Made by a program: the position numbers and the translations under genes. The notes under the pieces are model-generated. The model did no database searches and had not been told where the DNA came from. It saw nothing but the letters and a program-made list of their open reading frames with translations. Of a stretch of 46,651 bases of DNA, positions 26,754-38,116 are shown one piece after another; the first letter of the stretch is position 1; every line of letters starts with the position of its first letter. Source of the DNA: Methylorubrum populi (GTDB lineage: Bacteria; Pseudomonadota; Alphaproteobacteria; Rhizobiales; Beijerinckiaceae); the NCBI GenBank assembly GCA_020741775.1, contig DYYG01000023.1:1-46651 (forward strand), in the 5' to 3' direction.

Positions 26754-28703
26754 ATGAGCGAGAAGGTCATCGACGTCCAAGACGGGTGGCGCGAGCGGGC
26801 TCTTATCGACGATGCCAAGTACAAGGAGATGTACGCGGCCTCGGTTTCCGATCCGGACGCTTTCTGGGCCGAGCACGGCAAGCGCATCGACTGGTCGACC
26901 CCTTTCAGCAAAGTCAAAAACACCAGCTTTGCGCCGGGAAATATCTCGATCAAATGGTTCGAGGACGGCAAGACCAACGTCGCTCTGAATTGCATTGATC
27001 GCCACCTGAAGACGCGCGGCGATCAGACCGCGATCATCTGGGAAGGCGATGATCCGAACGAATCGAAGCACATCACCTACAAGCAGCTGCACGCGGAAGT
27101 GGGCCGGATGGCCAACGTTCTGCGCAATCGCGGCGTCGGCAAGGGTGACCGCGTCACGCTCTACCTGCCGATGATCCCCGAGGCCGCCTACGCGATGCTG
27201 GCCTGCGCGCGGCTGGGCGCCATCCACGCCATCGTCTTCGGCGGCTTCTCTCCGGATTCCCTGGCGAGCCGCATCAAGGGCTGCGGCTCGAAGCTCGTCA
27301 TCACCGCCGACGAGGGCCTGCGTGGCGGCCGCAAGGTGCCGCTGAAGGCCAATGTCGACGAGGCGATCAAGCGTCTCGACACAGACCTCGTCGACCACGT
27401 CATCGTGGTGAAGCGCACCGGCGGCAGCGTGGCGATGGAGCCGGGCCGCGATGTCTATTACCACGAGGCCGCCGAGCAGGTGACCGATGAGTGCCCGGCG
27501 GAGCCGGTCGAGGCCGAGCACCCGCTGTTCATCCTCTACACTTCGGGCTCGACGGGCCAGCCGAAGGGCGTGGTGCACACCACCGGCGGCTATCTCGTCT
27601 ACGCCTCGATGACCCACCAATACGTCTTCGATTACCATGACGGCGATGTCTATTGGTGCACGGCGGATGTGGGCTGGGTGACCGGCCACAGTTACATCGT
27701 CTACGGACCGCTCGCCAACGGCGCGACCACGCTGATGTTCGAGGGCATCCCGACCTACCCGTCGAATTCCCGGTTCTGGGAAGTCATCGACAAGCACAAG
27801 GTCAACATCTTCTACACCGCGCCGACCGCGATCCGCTCGCTCATGGGCGGCGGCGAGGGACCGGTGAAGAAGACCTCGCGCCAATCCCTGCGGGTGCTGG
27901 GCTCGGTCGGCGAGCCGATCAACCCGGAGGCTTGGGAGTGGTACTACCGCGTGGTCGGCGATTCCCGCTGCTCCATCGTCGATACGTGGTGGCAGACCGA
28001 GACCGGCGGCATCCTCATCACCCCGCTGCCCGGCGCGACCAAGCTCAAGCCCGGCTCGGCGACCCGGCCCTTCTTCGGCGTCCAGCCGGTGATGGTCGAT
28101 GCCGAGGGCAACGAGCTCGACGGGGCCTGCGAGGGCAACCTGTGCATCAAGGACAGCTGGCCGGGCCAGATGCGCACCGTCTACGGTGACCACGAGCGGT
28201 TCGAGCAGACCTATTTCTCGACCTACAAGAACCTCTACTTCACCGGCGACGGAGCCCGCCGCGACGCGGACGGCTATTACTGGATCACCGGCCGCGTGGA
28301 CGACGTCATCAACGTCTCCGGTCACCGCATGGGCACGGCCGAGGTCGAGTCGTCGCTGGTGGCGCATCCGAAGGTCTCGGAGGCCGCGGTGGTCGGCTAT
28401 CCGCACAACCTCAAGGGCCAGGGCATCTACGCCTACGTCACCCTCAACGAGGGCGAGGAAGGATCGGACGCCCTGCGCAAGGAACTGGTCGCCTGGGTCC
28501 GAAAGGATATCGGCCCGATCGCGTCGCCGGATCTTATCCAGTTCGCGCCGGGCCTACCCAAGACCCGCTCGGGCAAGATCATGCGCCGCATCCTGCGCAA
28601 GATCGCCGAGGACGATTTCGGATCGCTCGGCGATACCTCGACACTCGCGGAGCCGGCGGTGGTCGACGATCTGATCGAGAATCGTCAGAACCGCCCCGCC
28701 TGA
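26754..28703 (+). CDS. acs: acetyl-CoA synthetase
   Basis: The 649-residue AMP-forming ligase makes acetyl-CoA from acetate, ATP and CoA. Visible signatures are [20 protein letters not shown] (P-loop), [39 protein letters not shown] and the C-terminal [11 protein letters not shown]. That last segment carries Lys608, the residue that is acetylated to switch Acs off in bacteria with CobB/Pat systems. The preceding 283 bases (26471-26753) include an AT-rich stretch near 26600-26660 that probably holds the promoter. A terminator follows, then yjcH and actP, so acetate activation and uptake are neighbours but separate units. Confidence 0.95.
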   Translation: MSEKVIDVQDGWRERALIDDAKYKEMYAASVSDPDAFWAEHGKRIDWSTPFSKVKNTSFAPGNISIKWFEDGKTNVALNCIDRHLKTRGDQTAIIWEGDDPNESKHITYKQLHAEVGRMANVLRNRGVGKGDRVTLYLPMIPEAAYAMLACARLGAIHAIVFGGFSPDSLASRIKGCGSKLVITADEGLRGGRKVPLKANVDEAIKRLDTDLVDHVIVVKRTGGSVAMEPGRDVYYHEAAEQVTDECPAEPVEAEHPLFILYTSGSTGQPKGVVHTTGGYLVYASMTHQYVFDYHDGDVYWCTADVGWVTGHSYIVYGPLANGATTLMFEGIPTYPSNSRFWEVIDKHKVNIFYTAPTAIRSLMGGGEGPVKKTSRQSLRVLGSVGEPINPEAWEWYYRVVGDSRCSIVDTWWQTETGGILITPLPGATKLKPGSATRPFFGVQPVMVDAEGNELDGACEGNLCIKDSWPGQMRTVYGDHERFEQTYFSTYKNLYFTGDGARRDADGYYWITGRVDDVINVSGHRMGTAEVESSLVAHPKVSEAAVVGYPHNLKGQGIYAYVTLNEGEEGSDALRKELVAWVRKDIGPIASPDLIQFAPGLPKTRSGKIMRRILRKIAEDDFGSLGDTSTLAEPAVVDDLIENRQNRPA

Positions 28704-28709
28704 TCGTCG

Positions 28710-28745
28710 AAGGGCTCCGCCGGTAAATCCTGGCGGAGCCCTTTT
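28710..28745 (+). terminator. terminator of acs
   Basis: A 12-bp stem (AAGGGCTCCGCC/GGCGGAGCCCTT) with a ten-base loop, ending in TTTT, begins 7 bases after the acs stop. The rest of the stretch to 29050 holds no recognisable gene and presumably the promoter of the DUF485-actP pair. Confidence 0.85.
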
Positions 28746-29050
28746 CGCATCGCCCCCTCCCGAATGGCGGCCCGCTCCCGCCGAGTGAGCCGGCGGCAGG
28801 CGAAGAGATCATGGTATAACAGGAACTTAGGGCTGCAGCCGATTGCAACGTGCGTGCGAGCGGTTCTAAGGTAGACTCGATGGTGGCGGATATTCTGTAT
28901 CCACTACCGCGAAGAACGGCCGGTGGCCCTTCAGGCAACCGGAACAAACCAGCGATGAAGCGGCACATAAGCCCCGCGTCGCATCTGCCATAAGACAAGC
29001 CGGCCGACGGGTCCGCTCCTGGCGGGAATCGAGCCGGCGGGAGGAAATTG

Positions 29051-29437
29051 ATGAGCGCCACACAGTCGGTGGGCCGATCCGCGACGTCGGATGCCCGCAC
29101 GCTTCATGGGGCTGGGGCCCAGGACATGCCCGAGCCCGATCACCGTCTCGATCGCATCGCCGAACACCCGACCTTCAAGACCCTGGTTCACGAGCGCACC
29201 CGCTTCGGCTGGATCCTCACCGGTCTGATGCTCGTGGTCTATTTCGGCTTCATCGGCCTCATCGCCTTCGACAAGGCGCTGCTCGCCACCAAGGTCGGCG
29301 GCACCGCCTCCCTCGGCTTCTACATGGGCATGTTCGTGATCGTGTTCGCCTTCGTGCTGACCGGCATCTACGTCGCCCGCGCCAATACCCGTTTCGACCG
29401 GCTCTCGGCCGACCTCGTCCGGAGCCTCGCCAAATGA
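29051..29437 (+). CDS. yjcH: DUF485 inner-membrane protein, actP partner
   Basis: A 128-residue protein. Residues 1-45 are cytoplasmic and basic/acidic mixed; [20 protein letters not shown] is the family opening, and two transmembrane segments lie at about 52-72 and 88-108. YjcH (DUF485) genes nearly always precede the acetate/glycolate symporter actP, as here, where the stop overlaps the actP ATG by four bases (ATGA). Its function is unproven; a small accessory subunit of the transporter is likely. The start at 29051 has GGAGG upstream. Confidence 0.88.
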   Translation: MSATQSVGRSATSDARTLHGAGAQDMPEPDHRLDRIAEHPTFKTLVHERTRFGWILTGLMLVVYFGFIGLIAFDKALLATKVGGTASLGFYMGMFVIVFAFVLTGIYVARANTRFDRLSADLVRSLAK

Positions 29438-31122
29438 TCCGCCTCGTCTCTCTTCTCGGCGCGGGCCTAGGCCTCGGCGCGACCTCGGCGCTCGCCGCCG
29501 GGCCGGATCTCGGCCAAGTGCAGCAGCAGGCCACGAACTGGCCCGCCGTGGCCATGTTCTTCTTCTTCGTGATCTTCACCCTCGGCATTACCTACCGGGC
29601 GGCCAAGGGCTCGAAATCGGCGGCGGACTTCTACGCGGCCGGCGGCGGCATCTCTGCGCGCACCAACGCGCTCGCCATTGCCGGCGACTACATGTCGGCG
29701 GCCTCCTTCCTCGGCATTTCGGGCCTCGTCTATTCCTCGGGCTTCGACGGCCTGATCTACTCGACGGGCTTTCTCGTCGGCTGGCCGATCGTGCTGTTCC
29801 TGATCGCGGAGCGGCTGCGCAACCTCGGCAAGTTCACCTTCGCTGACGTGGCGAGCTTCCGCCTCGACCAGACCTCGATCCGCATCATCTCGGCGACCGG
29901 CACCCTCGTGGTGGTGGCATTCTACCTGATCGCCCAGATGGTCGGCGCCGGTAAGCTGATCCAGCTCCTGTTCGGCCTGCCCTACCTCTACGCGGTGGTG
30001 ATCGTCGGCGCGCTGATGATCATCTACGTCGCCTTCGGCGGCATGAAGGCGACGACCTGGGTGCAGGTCATCAAGGCCTGCCTGCTGCTGGGCGGTGCAA
30101 GCTTCATGGCCGGCGCGGTGCTCTACCATTACGGCTTCAGCCCCGAGAAGCTGTTCTCGGCTGCCGTACAGACGCATCCGAAGGGCGATGCCATCATGGC
30201 GCCGGGCGGCCTCGTCTCGAACCCGATCGACTCGATCTCGCTCGGCGTCGGCCTGATGTTCGGCACTGCCGGCTTGCCGCACATCCTGATGCGCTTCTTC
30301 ACGGTGTCGGACGCCCAGGCCGCGCGGAAGTCGGTGTTCTACGCCACCGGCCTGATCGGCTACTTCTACATCCTCACCTTCATCATCGGCTTCGGCGGCA
30401 TCGCCCTGCTGATGTCCGATCCGAGCTACTTCAAGCTCGGCGCGGACGGCACCACCTACGACAAGATCAAGGACATGATCGGCGGCACCAACATGGTGGC
30501 CGTGAACCTCGCCAACGCCGTCGGCGGGCCGTACTTCCTCGGCTTCATCTCGGCGGTGGCCTTCGCGACCATCCTCGCGGTCGTGGCGGGCCTGACGCTG
30601 GCCGGCGCTTCGGCGATCAGTCACGATCTCTATGCCCAGGTCTTCGCCCGTGGCCGCACCACGGAGAAGGCGGAGGTGAATCTCTCCAAGGCCTCCGCCG
30701 TCGGCATCGGCATCGTGGCGATCTATCTCGGCTACGTCTTCGAGAACCAGAACGTCGCCTTCATGGTCGGCCTCGCCTTCTCGGTGGCGGCGAGCTGCAA
30801 CTTCCCTGTGCTCGCCATGTCGATCCTTTGGCGCGGCACCACGACCTGGGGGGCGCTTATCGGCGGCCTCGTCGGCCTGGTCGCTGCGGTGGTGATGGTG
30901 GTCCTGTCGGACGCGGTCTGGGTGAAGACCTTCGGCCATCCGGCGGCATTGTTCCCCTATGCCAACCCGGCCTTGTTCTCGATGCCGCTGGCCTTCGTGA
31001 CGATCTGGGGCGTCTCGCTGCTCGATCGCACCCGCCGGGGCAATCGCGAGCGTGCCGCTTTCGACGCCCAGTATGTGCGGTCCGAGACCGGTATCGGCGC
31101 CTCGACCGCGCACGCGCACTGA
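29434..31122 (+). CDS. actP: sodium/acetate cation symporter
   Basis: The 562-residue protein belongs to the sodium:solute symporter family. A signal-like N-terminus ([18 protein letters not shown]) is followed by about 13 hydrophobic segments. Typical motifs are [69 protein letters not shown] and [17 protein letters not shown]. It imports acetate or related small carboxylates with sodium or protons across the inner membrane. It is coupled to yjcH and followed by a strong terminator. Confidence 0.92.
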   Translation: MIRLVSLLGAGLGLGATSALAAGPDLGQVQQQATNWPAVAMFFFFVIFTLGITYRAAKGSKSAADFYAAGGGISARTNALAIAGDYMSAASFLGISGLVYSSGFDGLIYSTGFLVGWPIVLFLIAERLRNLGKFTFADVASFRLDQTSIRIISATGTLVVVAFYLIAQMVGAGKLIQLLFGLPYLYAVVIVGALMIIYVAFGGMKATTWVQVIKACLLLGGASFMAGAVLYHYGFSPEKLFSAAVQTHPKGDAIMAPGGLVSNPIDSISLGVGLMFGTAGLPHILMRFFTVSDAQAARKSVFYATGLIGYFYILTFIIGFGGIALLMSDPSYFKLGADGTTYDKIKDMIGGTNMVAVNLANAVGGPYFLGFISAVAFATILAVVAGLTLAGASAISHDLYAQVFARGRTTEKAEVNLSKASAVGIGIVAIYLGYVFENQNVAFMVGLAFSVAASCNFPVLAMSILWRGTTTWGALIGGLVGLVAAVVMVVLSDAVWVKTFGHPAALFPYANPALFSMPLAFVTIWGVSLLDRTRRGNRERAAFDAQYVRSETGIGASTAHAH

Positions 31123-31146
31123 CGCGCTGCCTCACGCAAACAAGAG

Positions 31147-31176
31147 AAAGGCCCCGCCGCGAGGCGGGGCCTTTTT
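31147..31176 (+). terminator. terminator of the yjcH-actP pair
   Basis: A perfect 12-bp stem (AAAGGCCCCGCC/GGCGGGGCCTTT) with loop GCGA and a run of Ts lies 24 bases past the actP stop, before the convergent purH. Confidence 0.9.
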
Positions 31177-31240
31177 CGTTCCGGCTCGAAGGCGGCCGAG
31201 GCGATTGTTCCGAAATCTGCCCGGCTTCTCCGATCTCATA

Positions 31241-31300
31241 CCAGATCCGTTTGCCAGATCCGTTTGATCCCTTCGGGATGGCGGATCTGGGCTTCGCTCA
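31241..31300. repeat. palindromic element, copy A, with a tandem 13-bp repeat
   Basis: CCAGATCCGTTTG occurs twice in tandem (31241-31253, 31254-31266). The second copy begins a larger imperfect palindrome, CCAGATCCG...CGGATCTGG (31254-31290), with an inner ATCCC-ttc-GGGAT dyad, and is followed by GCTTCGCTCAG. A related copy lies on the other side of purH (33066-33115). The origin is unknown; it resembles short interspersed palindromes more than a terminator. Confidence 0.65.
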
Positions 31301-31354
31301 GGCGCCGCGCAGGCTGGCCGATACAGTTCCCGCTCCGATCAAGCGGACACCGTA

Positions 31355-32953
<1,599 letters not shown>

Positions 32954-33065
32954 CGTGGTGGCCCTTGTCGTCATAGGAGGGATTTGCGCGCGCGGTAGCA
33001 CGGAACCAGCGTCGGCAGCCAGTTCGACAAGGGGACGATGGGCTTCAGGAAATGGCTGTTTCAGT

Positions 33066-33115
33066 CCAGATCCCGCCGATTCCTTCGGCAGGACGGATCT
33101 GGACTTCGCTCAGCC
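33066..33115. repeat. palindromic element, copy B
   Basis: CCAGATCC (33066-33073) and CGGATCTGG (33094-33102) form the outer arms, with a CTTCGG loop region near 33083, followed by ACTTCGCTCAGC. It is clearly related to copy A downstream of purH, including the trailing CTTCGCTCAG, which lies outside the palindrome. Located between the heparinase gene end and the purH start, where it could act in the purH leader or as the heparinase terminator. Confidence 0.6.
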
Positions 33116-33133
33116 GGGCGACGGGGGAGTTCG

Positions 33134-34849
33134 TCAGACCTGCTCGATCCGCCAGCGCACGAGGGTATCCTCCCCGGCCACCGTCAGGTGCAGCACGAGC
33201 TGTGCCGTGCGGCGGGCGCCCACCACTCCGGCGAAGTACACGCTTTCCTCGATCGCCACCGTCGCGCCTTCGGCCGAGAAGCGCCACGTCTCGCCGGTCG
33301 GTAGCCCAAGGGTGACACTGCCGTCTTCCCGCGCCTGCGCGGCGACGGCGGTGTGAAGGTGGAACCGCACCGCCACCGGATGCGGCCGGGGGCGCGGGTG
33401 TTTGTCGTCGCGGCGGAAGGCGTCCTCTCCCTCGAGACGGACCGGGCCGTCGGCGAGGCGCCAGCGGCGCTCGTGGATGAGGCCGAATTCCTGGACATAG
33501 CCGTCATGGCGGGCGGCGAGCACCGCCGCGCCGTTTTCGGTGCGGCGCTCCACCGCCACGGGGCCGGGTCCCCGCAGCACCACCGGGCCGCGCCGCGCCA
33601 GCAGCCAGCGGGCGGCGAGCCGGCCGATCCACCAATCCTCCGGCTCGTCGAGAAAGCGGCAGGACGAGGTGTCGGCCACCGTCGCGGTCGAGTGAGCGGC
33701 GGTGCTGCGCGCCGCCCGGCGCAGTTCGCCACCGCTGGCGGGGCTGCCGCAATTGACGACGATGCGTTGCGCCCCGCTGGTCAGCTCGAAGGAGAGGCAG
33801 CCGGCGGCGGCCTCGCGCGACTGATCCATCGGCGGCGGTGCGCCGACATCGCAAACGAGCACGACCCGGCCCAGTTCCAGCCGGGCATAGCCGGAATGGG
33901 AAGCGTACATCAGCGGCTCGGTGCCGGCCCCGTCATAGACCAGCAGCGTGGCGAGATGGTCTGCGGCGGTGACCCCCATGCCGTTGAAATGGCTGAGCGA
34001 GGCATCGCCGTGGCGCAGCAGGCGCAGGGCCGGCAGCATCCGGTCGACGGCGCGCAGGAGCGCTTCCGGGGGATCGACACTGCGGCTGAGGAAGCTCTGG
34101 CGCAGCGGCAGCAGGTCGAGCAGCAGCTCCATGGAGAAGCGCGGATCCCGCGAGCGGTGGCCGCCATCGGGCAGGATCTGCTGTTCGAGTTCGCGCACGA
34201 GGATCCGCGTCGCCCGGCGCAGGATCGGCTCGATGCCTTCGCAGCACAGGCCGGCATAGGTGAGGGCCACCGCCGCCAGCAGGCGCGATTGCGGCGGTGC
34301 CGAGCGGCGGAGCGACCGCTCCAGCTCCCGCGCGCCCTTGCCGATGGTCTTCAGGAAGGCTTGGTAGAAGGCGTGATCGGCTCCCTCCAGCACCAGCGGC
34401 GACTGGCACAGGAACGAGATCAGCCGCCGGGATGCCACCGGCACCGGACTCGCGCGGGCGGCCTCGCCGCGCCCGCTCATGAAGTCCGAGACGAAGGCCC
34501 GGGCATTGGCGCGGGCGAGCGCGGTGTCGGCGGCGCGCAGATGGCGCAGCCAGCCGAATCCGTACAGGGCATCCGCCCATTCGGGGGAGGGCGGATCGTA
34601 GTCGAAGGGCGAGCGGCCGCTGACCACCAGCGAGCGGCCGGCGAACACGAACAGGCCGGAATAGATGTCGTCCGAGAGCGAGGCGTCGCTGGTGCGCAGA
34701 TCGTGCGGGGCGATGACGAGGCCGGTCACCCGGGCGCGGGTGAGGATCTCCGGCCGCGCCGTGAACCGCGGTGTCCGCTCACGGACCGCGCGGACCACCT
34801 CGTGGCCGAGCAGGCGGTAGAGCTGCCAGCGTTCGGGGCCCCTGCCCAA
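33134..34849 (-). CDS. heparinase II/III-family protein
   Basis: A 571-residue protein with the alphaproteobacterial heparinase II/III arrangement. An N-terminal alpha/alpha domain (about 1-320) includes DIYSGLFVFAGRSLV, YGFGWLRHLRA, ILPDGGHRSRDPRFSMELLL and LSHFNGMG; a beta-rich C-terminal domain follows from about 340 (GYARLELGRVVLVCDVGAPP, AHSTATVADTSSCRF). The family includes polysaccharide lyases, but the role of these chromosomal alphaproteobacterial proteins is not established. TTG start preceded by GGAGGA at a good distance. It lies directly upstream of purH on the same strand, a neighbourhood common in Rhizobiales. Confidence 0.8.
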   Translation of the reverse strand: MGRGPERWQLYRLLGHEVVRAVRERTPRFTARPEILTRARVTGLVIAPHDLRTSDASLSDDIYSGLFVFAGRSLVVSGRSPFDYDPPSPEWADALYGFGWLRHLRAADTALARANARAFVSDFMSGRGEAARASPVPVASRRLISFLCQSPLVLEGADHAFYQAFLKTIGKGARELERSLRRSAPPQSRLLAAVALTYAGLCCEGIEPILRRATRILVRELEQQILPDGGHRSRDPRFSMELLLDLLPLRQSFLSRSVDPPEALLRAVDRMLPALRLLRHGDASLSHFNGMGVTAADHLATLLVYDGAGTEPLMYASHSGYARLELGRVVLVCDVGAPPPMDQSREAAAGCLSFELTSGAQRIVVNCGSPASGGELRRAARSTAAHSTATVADTSSCRFLDEPEDWWIGRLAARWLLARRGPVVLRGPGPVAVERRTENGAAVLAARHDGYVQEFGLIHERRWRLADGPVRLEGEDAFRRDDKHPRPRPHPVAVRFHLHTAVAAQAREDGSVTLGLPTGETWRFSAEGATVAIEESVYFAGVVGARRTAQLVLHLTVAGEDTLVRWRIEQV

Positions 34850-35059
34850 GCCGTGTCCTCCGAACCTTCGCGATGCGCGCCCTGTCGCCCGCGCGCCCGG
34901 TCTCGATCAGGCTCGGGTGAAGCGGGAGCCGGCCTGCCGGTCGCGGCCAAGCCTAGGGCGATCCTCTTAGCTGTCCGTTAACGCTGTGTCGTCCTCTTCC
35001 CGGCGGCCTTCCCCGGAATGCACCGCCGCCGGGGCCGAGAACGATTCAGCTGAGACCGA

Positions 35060-35908
35060 TCAGGCCGGGCCCGTCTCGACGGGCCGGTCCGGGTCCGATC
35101 CCCATTCCGACCACGAGCCGTCATAGAGGGCCCGCGGCTGCCGCCCCAGGGTCTCCAGGGCGAGCGAGACGATGGCCGCGGTCACGCCCGAGCCGCAGGT
35201 GGTGATAACCGGGCGGTCGAGATCGACCCCGGCCTCGGCGATCGCCGCGCGCAGGGAGGCCTCGTCCCGCAGGCGACCGTTGGCCTGGAGCGCGGCGTAA
35301 TGGAGATTCTTCGCGCCGGGCATGTGGCCGGGACGCACGCCGGGGCGGGGCTCCGCCTCCTCGCCGCGAAAGCGCGGTCCGGAGCGGGCATCGACCACCT
35401 GAGCCGAGCCGTTGGCGAGGGCGCGGGCGATGTCGTTGCCTTCGGCGATTGCGCCGTTGTCGAGCCGGGCGGTGAAGTGGCGCCGGTCGCGCGGGCGAGG
35501 TTCGCCATCCTCCGTCGGGTAGCCGGCGGCGATCCAGGCGGGCAGGCCGCCTTCGAGGATCTTCACGTCCCGCATGCCGTAGGTCTGCAGCATCCAGCGC
35601 ACCCGCGGCGCCGAGAACAGGCCCATCCCGTCATAGACGACCACCTGCGCCCCGTCGCCGACGCCGAGGGCCCGCATCCGCGAGGAGAACACCTCGGGCG
35701 GCGGCAGCATGTGGGGCAGGGGCGAATCCGTATCGCTCATCGCGTCGAGGTCGAAACGGATCGCGCCTGGAACGTGGGCGGCGCGGTACTCGGCCTCGGC
35801 ATCGCGCCCCTGCGCCGGCAGGTACCACGAGGCGTCGAGCACGATAATATCCGGCGCGCTCAGGCGCTGGTGCAGCCAATCCGGCGTGACGAAGGGCGAT
35901 GTCGGCAT
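35060..35908 (-). CDS. sseA: 3-mercaptopyruvate sulfurtransferase
   Basis: The 282-residue protein has two tandem rhodanese domains. The first (about 1-130) contains VLDASWYLP and VPGAIRFDLD; the second (150-270) carries the active loop CGSGVTA with Cys238, the form seen in mercaptopyruvate sulfurtransferases rather than in thiosulfate-specific rhodaneses. HVPGA and HMPGAKN motifs flank. It transfers sulfane sulfur from 3-mercaptopyruvate to thiols or cyanide in the cytoplasm. ATG at 35908 has GAGGA upstream; the longer frame to 35977 adds a Cys/Arg-rich leader without similarity. Confidence 0.9.
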   Translation of the reverse strand: MPTSPFVTPDWLHQRLSAPDIIVLDASWYLPAQGRDAEAEYRAAHVPGAIRFDLDAMSDTDSPLPHMLPPPEVFSSRMRALGVGDGAQVVVYDGMGLFSAPRVRWMLQTYGMRDVKILEGGLPAWIAAGYPTEDGEPRPRDRRHFTARLDNGAIAEGNDIARALANGSAQVVDARSGPRFRGEEAEPRPGVRPGHMPGAKNLHYAALQANGRLRDEASLRAAIAEAGVDLDRPVITTCGSGVTAAIVSLALETLGRQPRALYDGSWSEWGSDPDRPVETGPA

Positions 35909-36097
35909 GGGTGTCCTCGCCTGCGCGCGTGACCCTCGAGAAAGACACCACATCCGGCATCGGCGGGGTTTCGGCAAGGCCGTCCGAGCGAAACCCGTGC
36001 GGTTGCGGGGTGCGACCGTGCGGCTCGCCTGTCCGGGGCCTGCAACCGGCGCGGGGTTCGGGTAAGTCCGGAGCGAAAGTCAGGAGACGAGACCGAC

Positions 36098-36334
36098 GTG
36101 CGAGAGACCTATCACATCGAAGTGCTCGGTCCCGAGGAGCCGGACGCGCCGGGCGGCGTCCAGCAGCGCGTGTCCGTGCGGACGTCGAGCGCGGAGGGTG
36201 CGGCGGAGCGGGCGAGGCGGCTGTTCGCCCGGGCCAGGGTGCCGCAGCGTTCCGGTACCGCGGCCGAGGCGGTCCGCGTGATCGACGGGGCGGGCACCGA
36301 GGTGTTTCGGATGAGCCGTTTCGACGAGGGCTGA
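36098..36334 (+). CDS. small protein of unknown function
   Basis: A 78-residue acidic/basic mixed protein starting at GTG (GGAGACGAG upstream). It has no signal or membrane segment. Sequence: an N-terminal beta-like YHIEVLGPEEPD, a central Arg/Ala-rich helix (SAEGAAERARRLFARA) and a C-terminal VRVIDGAGTEVFRMSRF. Codon use is strongly GC-biased at third positions, supporting that it is expressed. No domain recognised. It is divergent from sseA across about 190 bases. Confidence 0.55.
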   Translation: MRETYHIEVLGPEEPDAPGGVQQRVSVRTSSAEGAAERARRLFARARVPQRSGTAAEAVRVIDGAGTEVFRMSRFDEG

Positions 36335-36388
36335 GACCCGAGGACGAGCCGCCATCCCGGCAGGGGCCGGAGCGGACAGGCTGAAGGA

Positions 36389-36412
36389 CCCTGCAAGGAG
36401 AGCCTTGCAGGG
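36389..36412 (-). terminator. hairpin downstream of the RTX protein gene
   Basis: A perfect 10-bp stem (CCCTGCAAGG/CCTTGCAGGG) with a four-base loop lies 55 bases after the RTX-gene stop and also after the small gene ending at 36334. The following T-run is poor, so it may be a processing site or a weak terminator for both. Confidence 0.5.
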
Positions 36413-36467
36413 CCTGGTCCGATCGGAATGCATCGAGCCGGCGGTTCTCAGTCCGGATCCGGCGCGG

Positions 36468-37553
36468 TCAGGCGAAAGCGCCGTCGTTGTAGGTCGCGCG
36501 CCCCTCGACCGCACCGTTTTCGAGGTAGTGCAGAAGCGGGTTGACCCCGGCCGCCGCCACGTCGCCGTTGACCGCCAGATATTGCTTGGTGTCGAACTGG
36601 GCCGAGGGATCCCGTCCCTCTTTCCAGCCATAGGTCAGATAGTGCTCCAGCGGGTTGACCCCCGCCGCCGCCACATCGGTATAGACCGCCAGATAGCCTT
36701 CGGTATCGAAGAAGGCGTTCGGATCCCGGCCTTCCTTCCAGCCATAGGTGTTGTAGTGCGCTTCGGCGTCGATGCCGTTCCTGTAAACGTCATCGTACCG
36801 GCTGAAGTAGAACAGGTCGTCGACGGTCTGATTGCCGTCACCCTGGACGATCGAGCGGTCCGAGAATTCGAAGATTTCCGTGTTCTTCACCGTATCGGTC
36901 GAGTTCTGCCCGGCGATGACCGAGAGGGTGCCGGCGGAGGTGACACCGGCTTGAGCGAAGGCGAAGTCGAACACCGCCGTATCGACGCCGAGGGCGCCGT
37001 CGAGAGTATTGACGCCGCTTCCTCCCGACATCCGATCATCGCCGTAATCACCGAAGACGGTGTCGTTGCCCGCATCGCCGAAGAGCGTGTCATTGCCGAG
37101 GTCGCCATCGACGAGGTCGTCGCCGTCGCCGCCATGGACGATGTCGTCATCCTCACCGCCGGCGACGAAATCGTTGCCCGCGTCACCATAGACGAGGTCG
37201 AATCCCTGCTCGCCGACGAAGAAGTCGTCGCCCGGTCCGCCAAAGAGCGTGTCGTTGCCGGGATTGCCGGCGGCGTAGTCGTTGCCCTCCTGGCCATAGA
37301 TGACGTCGTCGCCGGCCTCGCCGATGAGCTGGTCGAAGCCGTCCCCGCCATAGATCGTATCGTTTCCGGGGCCGCCGGCGATGTAATCCAGGCCGCTGCC
37401 ACCGGTAATCTGATCGTCGCCATCCTGGCCATCGATCCGATTGAACCCGCCGGGATCCGTAATGACGTCGTTTCCGAGAAGGCCGAGAATGATGTCGTCG
37501 TCCGTCGTGCCGGTCAGAATGTTGTTTCCGTTCGTTCCTGAAATGACGGCCAT
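36468..37553 (-). CDS. secreted RTX calcium-binding protein with three C-terminal repeats
   Basis: The 361-residue acidic protein has no N-terminal signal. Residues 8-185 are RTX nonapeptides (GGxGxDxUx type): GGSGLDYIAGGPGNDTIYGG, GNDTLFGGPGDDF, GGDGDDLVDGDLGNDTLFGD. A beta segment (190-240; VDTAVFDFAFAQAG, STDTVKNTEIFEFSD) resembles the end of the RTX domain of serralysins. The C-terminus (about 250-352) has three imperfect copies of a ~37-residue unit with YLAVYTDVAAAGVNPLEHYL and YGWKEGRDPSA. Export by a type I system with an uncleaved C-terminal signal is expected; no such transporter genes are in the window. ATG at 37553 has CAGGAG upstream. Confidence 0.82.
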   Translation of the reverse strand: MAVISGTNGNNILTGTTDDDIILGLLGNDVITDPGGFNRIDGQDGDDQITGGSGLDYIAGGPGNDTIYGGDGFDQLIGEAGDDVIYGQEGNDYAAGNPGNDTLFGGPGDDFFVGEQGFDLVYGDAGNDFVAGGEDDDIVHGGDGDDLVDGDLGNDTLFGDAGNDTVFGDYGDDRMSGGSGVNTLDGALGVDTAVFDFAFAQAGVTSAGTLSVIAGQNSTDTVKNTEIFEFSDRSIVQGDGNQTVDDLFYFSRYDDVYRNGIDAEAHYNTYGWKEGRDPNAFFDTEGYLAVYTDVAAAGVNPLEHYLTYGWKEGRDPSAQFDTKQYLAVNGDVAAAGVNPLLHYLENGAVEGRATYNDGAFA

Positions 37554-38116
37554 GGCGCAACTCCTGCCCTGATCGCTGCCTCGCAGCCCATCTGGCATCC
37601 ATGACTGACAGGAGGATGTTCCAATATCCGAAAGTAATTTTTTGGCATATACAATGTTATGCTCTTAAAAGCTTCGCCGCTGCATTCGATTTCAGGCTTG
37701 CCAGCAATTCAAAATGTTTGACGAATTCGATGTTTTCTAGAAAAATCTATTTTGATTTTTATTGAATGATGGATGCTGCCTCTCGCCAAAACGTCCCGAT
37801 TCTGACTTTTCGGTCCGGACAAAAATGCGCCGACGGCTCGCAGGCAGGTCCGAGGGGAGCCTGCGGCGGGCGCATTGACTTCGCAGATGCAAAGCCGCAT
37901 ATCGCACCTGCAGCGTCAGCGGCCGAACGGGGTCGCTTGAGGGGGCTGCGTGACGGTTCGCGTCCCATTGGGATCGCGCCCCGGCCCCTCTCTTCAACGT
38001 GCATGCACCCCAGGCTGCCCCATCACGCGGGCCGCCTCCCGGACCGTCGGACCCATCATGCTCCCGTGCGAGTCGCCTCGCCGGCCCTCGGGTTCCGCTG
38101 CCTCGAAAGTAACGAC
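37554..38116. other. intergenic region with an AT-rich segment
   Basis: Between the RTX gene and the helicase gene, about 37617-37770 is strongly AT-rich (for example ATTTTTTGGCATATACAATG and ATCTATTTTGATTTTTATTG), unlike the surrounding DNA. It presumably includes the RTX promoter on the minus strand and possibly silencer binding. The right half (37800-38116) returns to high GC and contains no supported gene; the open frame continuing into the helicase is not a coding extension. Confidence 0.5.

Noticed and set aside
31241..31266. Tandem 13-bp repeat as a target-site duplication of an insertion sequence
   Set aside because: The copies are adjacent with nothing between them and no transposase is near; a slipped duplication of one arm of the palindrome explains it.
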